Made by a program: the position numbers and the translations under genes. Source: Neobacillus mesonae (GTDB taxonomy: Bacteria; Bacillota; Bacilli; Bacillales; Cytobacillaceae). From it: DNA of 64,000 nt. Positions 61,307-64,000 of this stretch are shown here, in pieces. Below the pieces are notes generated by a model. The model was not told the origin of the DNA, ran no database searches, and saw only the letters and a list, made by a program, of their open reading frames with translations. Where the stretch lies: contig NZ_KV440949.1 of assembly GCF_001636315.1 (NCBI RefSeq), forward strand, positions 5,288,084 through 5,352,083. The letters are read 5' to 3'. Each line of letters begins with the position of its first letter. Position 1 is the stretch's first letter.

Positions 61307-61480
61307 AATAATAGTATAATTCAAAATTATCCAAATTCATAAGTATTGAATCGAAAAATTTTAGTATTTTAGAAATAGGTAAAAATGAGCATTTTTATTT
61401 TTTGATGAAAAAAAGTCTTTCTTGTTGGTAATTTTTATGATAAGTTTATGGTAGTAAGTTACAAATTTAATACTTTAACG
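61307..61480. other. AT-rich spacer between the tandem repeat and the TPP riboswitch
   Basis: No coding frame or repeat is seen. It should contain the thiC promoter; GTTGGTAATTTTTATGATAAG-like sequence about 60 bp before the riboswitch is the best region, without a clear hexamer pair. Confidence 0.35.
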
Positions 61481-61582
61481 CTCTACTAGGGGAGTCCGAT
61501 GGCTTGGACTGAGAGAAGAATGCTTAATTTCTTTGACCCTTTGAACCTGATCTGGATCATACCAGCGTAGGGAAGTAGTTAT
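61481..61582 (+). ncRNA. TPP riboswitch (THI element) of thiC
   Basis: The conserved parts CTAGGGGAGTCC-like, GGACTGAGAG and CCCTTTGAACCTGATCTGG, then the TACCAGCGTAGGGAAG end, are present in order. Thiamine pyrophosphate binding should stop thiC expression through the terminator that follows. Confidence 0.97.
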
Positions 61583-61632
61583 CAATGGCGGTTAACACAA
61601 ATTCTCGCGCCACTACTTTTTGACGAACAATC

Positions 61633-61668
61633 AGGTTCTGTGTCTTGACACAGGACCTTTTTTATTTG
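61633..61668 (+). terminator. Riboswitch-controlled terminator before thiC
   Basis: A 12-bp stem with one G-U pair (AGGTTCTGTGTC against GACACAGGACCT) followed by TTTTTTATTT. Confidence 0.88.
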
Positions 61669-61725
61669 TCGGCCTATGCTGCACACCTCTGGATCAAAAC
61701 CATTTATTAAAGGAGGAAAACAGAG

Positions 61726-63498
61726 ATGCAGCAAAAAGAAATGAACATTGAGTTGAAGTCACAATTCACCGGGAGCAAGAAAGTATATGTGGTGGGTTCA
61801 CGGCCAGATATCCAGGTTCCGATGCGAGAGATTCAATTAAACCGGACCGTCACATCCTTTGGTGAAGAAGATAATGCACCAGTCAGGGTTTATGATACAA
61901 GTGGTCCATACACAGACTCAGATTACCAGGTCGACATTCGAATCGGTCTCCCTACTTTACGAAAAAAATGGATTCTCGAACGAGATGACGTTGAAACCTA
62001 TGCGGGGAGAGAAATTAAGCCAAGGGACAACGGCTTTTCTGAAGGTGACCAGCGGGCGAATTCAGAGTGGTTCCCTCATATCAACAAAATGCCGCTTCGT
62101 GCGCGAAAAGGCCGCAATGTAACACAAATGCATTATGCCAAAAAAGGTTTCATCACACCCGAAATGGAGTATATCGCTATCCGTGAAAACCTTGATCCAG
62201 AATTTGTTCGCAGCGAGGTTGCCCTTGGAAGAGCGATTATCCCGGCTAACATCAATCATCCTGAAAGCGAACCGATGATTATCGGACGAAACTTTCATGT
62301 GAAAATAAATGCGAATATCGGAAACTCGGCGGTAACTTCGTCTATTGAGCAGGAAGTTGAAAAAATGACGTGGGCGACACGCTGGGGTGCGGATACCATC
62401 ATGGACTTATCCACCGGAAAAAATATTCATACAACAAGGGAATGGATTATTCGGAACTCCCCTGTTCCTGTTGGCACCGTACCAATTTATCAGGCGCTGG
62501 AAAAAGTCAATGGCATTGCTGAAAACTTAACATGGGAAGTATACCGTGACACGTTGATTGAACAGGCAGAGCAAGGTGTTGATTATTTTACCATCCATGC
62601 CGGCGTCCTGCTAAGGTATATTCCGTTAACTATTCATCGGACAACTGGGATTGTTTCCCGCGGCGGCTCAATTATGGCCCAGTGGTGTTTAGCCCATCAT
62701 CAAGAAAGCTTCCTTTACACGCATTTTGAAGAAATTTGTGAGATTCTAAAACAATATGATATTTCGGTCTCCCTTGGCGATGGCTTACGCCCGGGCAGCA
62801 TTGCTGATGCCAATGATGAAGCACAGTTTGCCGAGCTAGAAACATTAGGAGAATTAACAGAAATCGCTTGGAAGCATGATGTTCAAGTAATGATTGAGGG
62901 TCCTGGACATGTGCCAATGCATCTGATTAAGGAAAATGTCGACAAGCAAATGGAGATTTGTAAGGAAGCTCCTTTTTATACATTAGGGCCGTTAACGACC
63001 GACATTGCTCCGGGCTATGATCATATTACTTCGGCAATTGGCGCGGCGATGATTGGCTGGTTTGGCACGGCAATGCTTTGCTATGTTACACCGAAAGAAC
63101 ATCTCGGCCTGCCAAACAAAGACGATGTCCGGGAAGGTGTTATCACATATAAAATTGCCGCCCATGCAGCAGATTTAGCGAAAGGTCATCCTGGTGCACA
63201 AATTAGGGACAACGCTTTATCAAAGGCACGCTTTGAATTCCGCTGGGAGGATCAATTTAATTTGTCATTGGATCCGGAGCGAGCTCGGGACTATCATGAT
63301 GAAACCTTACCGGCAGAAGGCGCAAAAACTGCCCACTTCTGTTCAATGTGCGGACCTAAATTTTGTTCGATGAGAATTTCTCATGATATCCGCGGGATGG
63401 CCCGAGAAGATGGATCGAGTGAGGAATGGTCGATTAAAGAAGGCATGAAGAAAAAAGCGGAGGAATTCGTTCATGATGGATCTCGAATTTATCGCTGA
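61726..63498 (+). CDS. thiC: Phosphomethylpyrimidine synthase ThiC
   Basis: A 590-residue radical-SAM enzyme that rearranges aminoimidazole ribotide to hydroxymethylpyrimidine phosphate in thiamine synthesis. The C-terminal iron-sulfur motif C-SMCGPKFC is present, as are ANSEWFPHINKMPLRARKG, STGKNIHTTREWIIRNSPVPVG (in parts) and GPGHVPMH. The start at 61726 has AAAGGAGG. It is controlled by the TPP riboswitch and terminator upstream. Its 3' end overlaps a small zinc-ribbon gene by 26 nt. Confidence 0.97.
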   Translation: MQQKEMNIELKSQFTGSKKVYVVGSRPDIQVPMREIQLNRTVTSFGEEDNAPVRVYDTSGPYTDSDYQVDIRIGLPTLRKKWILERDDVETYAGREIKPRDNGFSEGDQRANSEWFPHINKMPLRARKGRNVTQMHYAKKGFITPEMEYIAIRENLDPEFVRSEVALGRAIIPANINHPESEPMIIGRNFHVKINANIGNSAVTSSIEQEVEKMTWATRWGADTIMDLSTGKNIHTTREWIIRNSPVPVGTVPIYQALEKVNGIAENLTWEVYRDTLIEQAEQGVDYFTIHAGVLLRYIPLTIHRTTGIVSRGGSIMAQWCLAHHQESFLYTHFEEICEILKQYDISVSLGDGLRPGSIADANDEAQFAELETLGELTEIAWKHDVQVMIEGPGHVPMHLIKENVDKQMEICKEAPFYTLGPLTTDIAPGYDHITSAIGAAMIGWFGTAMLCYVTPKEHLGLPNKDDVREGVITYKIAAHAADLAKGHPGAQIRDNALSKARFEFRWEDQFNLSLDPERARDYHDETLPAEGAKTAHFCSMCGPKFCSMRISHDIRGMAREDGSSEEWSIKEGMKKKAEEFVHDGSRIYR

Positions 63499-63676
63499 TG
63501 AAAATGGCCAAGATATTAGACTATTAACATCTGAAATAGTTCTGCTCCAAGAAAAGATTCAACAATTGAAAGGACGAATTGAAACGATTCAGCAGAATTG
63601 CAGGCACATTTTTTTGGAGACCCCAGTCATGAGAACATGCCAAAAATGCGGTTTCTCCGAAAGTACGTATTATTAA
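63473..63676 (+). CDS. Small coiled-coil/zinc-ribbon protein overlapping thiC
   Basis: A 67-residue protein. A helical coiled-coil part (LTSEIVLLQEKIQQLKGRIETIQQ) is followed by C-R-H and CQKCGFSESTYY, which together offer Cys, His and two further Cys ligands for a metal site. The ATG at 63473 lies inside the thiC end and has GGAGGAA 8 nt ahead, a good site in a different frame from thiC, so it is likely real and co-transcribed under TPP control. I do not know its function. Confidence 0.65.
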   Translation: MMDLEFIADENGQDIRLLTSEIVLLQEKIQQLKGRIETIQQNCRHIFLETPVMRTCQKCGFSESTYY

Positions 63677-63685
63677 TTTGAAAGT

Positions 63686-63718
63686 AAATCCCCAAGATTT
63701 TGGGGATTTATTCTTTTT
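63686..63718 (+). terminator. Terminator of the thiC transcript
   Basis: A perfect 10-bp stem (AAATCCCCAA against TTGGGGATTT) followed by ATTCTTTTT; it overlaps the end of the convergent kinase gene. Confidence 0.85.
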
Positions 63719-64000
63719 CTAGTAGTTGCTTTAATCTGTCTATATCCATTTTTGATGTTAAAGATCCGATTTGCGTTGTTGCTGCAGCCCCTATTTGGTT
63801 CGCGAATTCGAGGTATTCTTTTAATCGTGATGGTTTAGCAGGTTTTCCAAATTCATGAAAACAATATAGAACAGCAGCCATAAAAGCATCCCCCGCTCCT
63901 GTCGTATCGACAGCATTTACCTGGGGAGCTGGAACAAACACTTTATTCCCATTCATGACGGCGCATCCACCCTCACTTCCCAATGTGACAAACAGATAGG
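63708..64000 (-). CDS. PfkB-family carbohydrate kinase (5' part cut by window edge)
   Basis: Only the C-terminal 97 or so residues are in the window; the frame stays open to position 64000 (YLFVTLGSEGG). The PfkB signature 2 VDTTGAGDAFMAAVLY, with catalytic Asp of GAGD, is clear. ATP- and sugar-binding parts upstream are outside. Fructokinase is the likeliest member, ribokinase-like enzymes are alternatives. It converges on the thiC transcript. Confidence 0.88.
   Translation of the reverse strand, partial: YLFVTLGSEGGCAVMNGNKVFVPAPQVNAVDTTGAGDAFMAAVLYCFHEFGKPAKPSRLKEYLEFANQIGAAATTQIGSLTSKMDIDRLKQLLEKE

Overview
The window is chromosomal DNA of a low-GC, endospore-forming Gram-positive of the Bacillaceae. 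The evidence is an alpha/beta-type small acid-soluble spore protein, a Bacillus-type proline dehydrogenase, lipoprotein lipoboxes, strong AGGAGG ribosome binding sites and riboswitch-plus-terminator leaders. A Neobacillus-like genus is a guess from overall protein style. I see no rRNA, tRNA, insertion sequence, prophage or CRISPR array.

Positions 1-11735 are almost all on the minus strand and form the most interesting region. A TsdA-like diheme cytochrome c lipoprotein (9769-10677) is preceded by a near-perfect sigma-54 (-24/-12) promoter. Directly downstream lies an operon for a stand-alone binding protein, a histidine kinase and an NtrC-class response regulator with a GAFTGA motif (9599-5532). 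Next come a taurine/nitrate/sulfonate-type ABC transporter (5212-2520), a ferritin-like diiron protein and a truncated YesN-type AraC response regulator. Upstream lie tusA and a rhodanese, separated by a 60-codon reading frame with two in-frame TGA codons. The rhodanese promoter region carries two mutually inverted CsoR/CstR-type operators. I read this as a thiosulfate/sulfane-sulfur module with its own sigma-54 sensor circuit.

Positions 11788-24500 hold a cytoplasmic BtuF-like protein, a DHA2 drug exporter with a divergent TetR regulator, a secreted M28 aminopeptidase, a hotdog thioesterase and oligoendopeptidase F. They also hold a class I ribonucleotide reductase operon (nrdE-nrdF-flavodoxin) under a cobalamin riboswitch with a terminator.

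Positions 25000-43700 hold a membrane protein of unknown function, a sulfite-oxidase-family molybdoenzyme, a secreted 5'-nucleotidase, an SDR-MarR-SDR operon and a VanW lipoprotein. They continue with a frameshifted SH3-like gene, proline dehydrogenase, a phosphotransferase and an ftsZ away from ftsA. The block ends with a PLP aminotransferase, an APC permease with an unassigned structured leader, a D-2-hydroxyacid dehydrogenase and a YlbC-like CAP protein.

Positions 43800-64000 hold the spore protein gene, a TAXI-type TRAP transporter, tldD-tldE, a nitroreductase, a ThDP enzyme and pabA-pabBC. They end with a CoA-transferase/SDR pair, an alpha/beta hydrolase, a YfhF-like epimerase, TPP-riboswitch-controlled thiC with a small overlapping gene, and a partial PfkB kinase.

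Three repeat families stand out: a dispersed GGTGCCTGACACC element (eight copies between 18.7 and 37.7 kb), two opposed arrays of five units at about 21 bp spacing (50.8-51.1 kb), and a degenerate 52-bp tandem repeat (61.1-61.3 kb).
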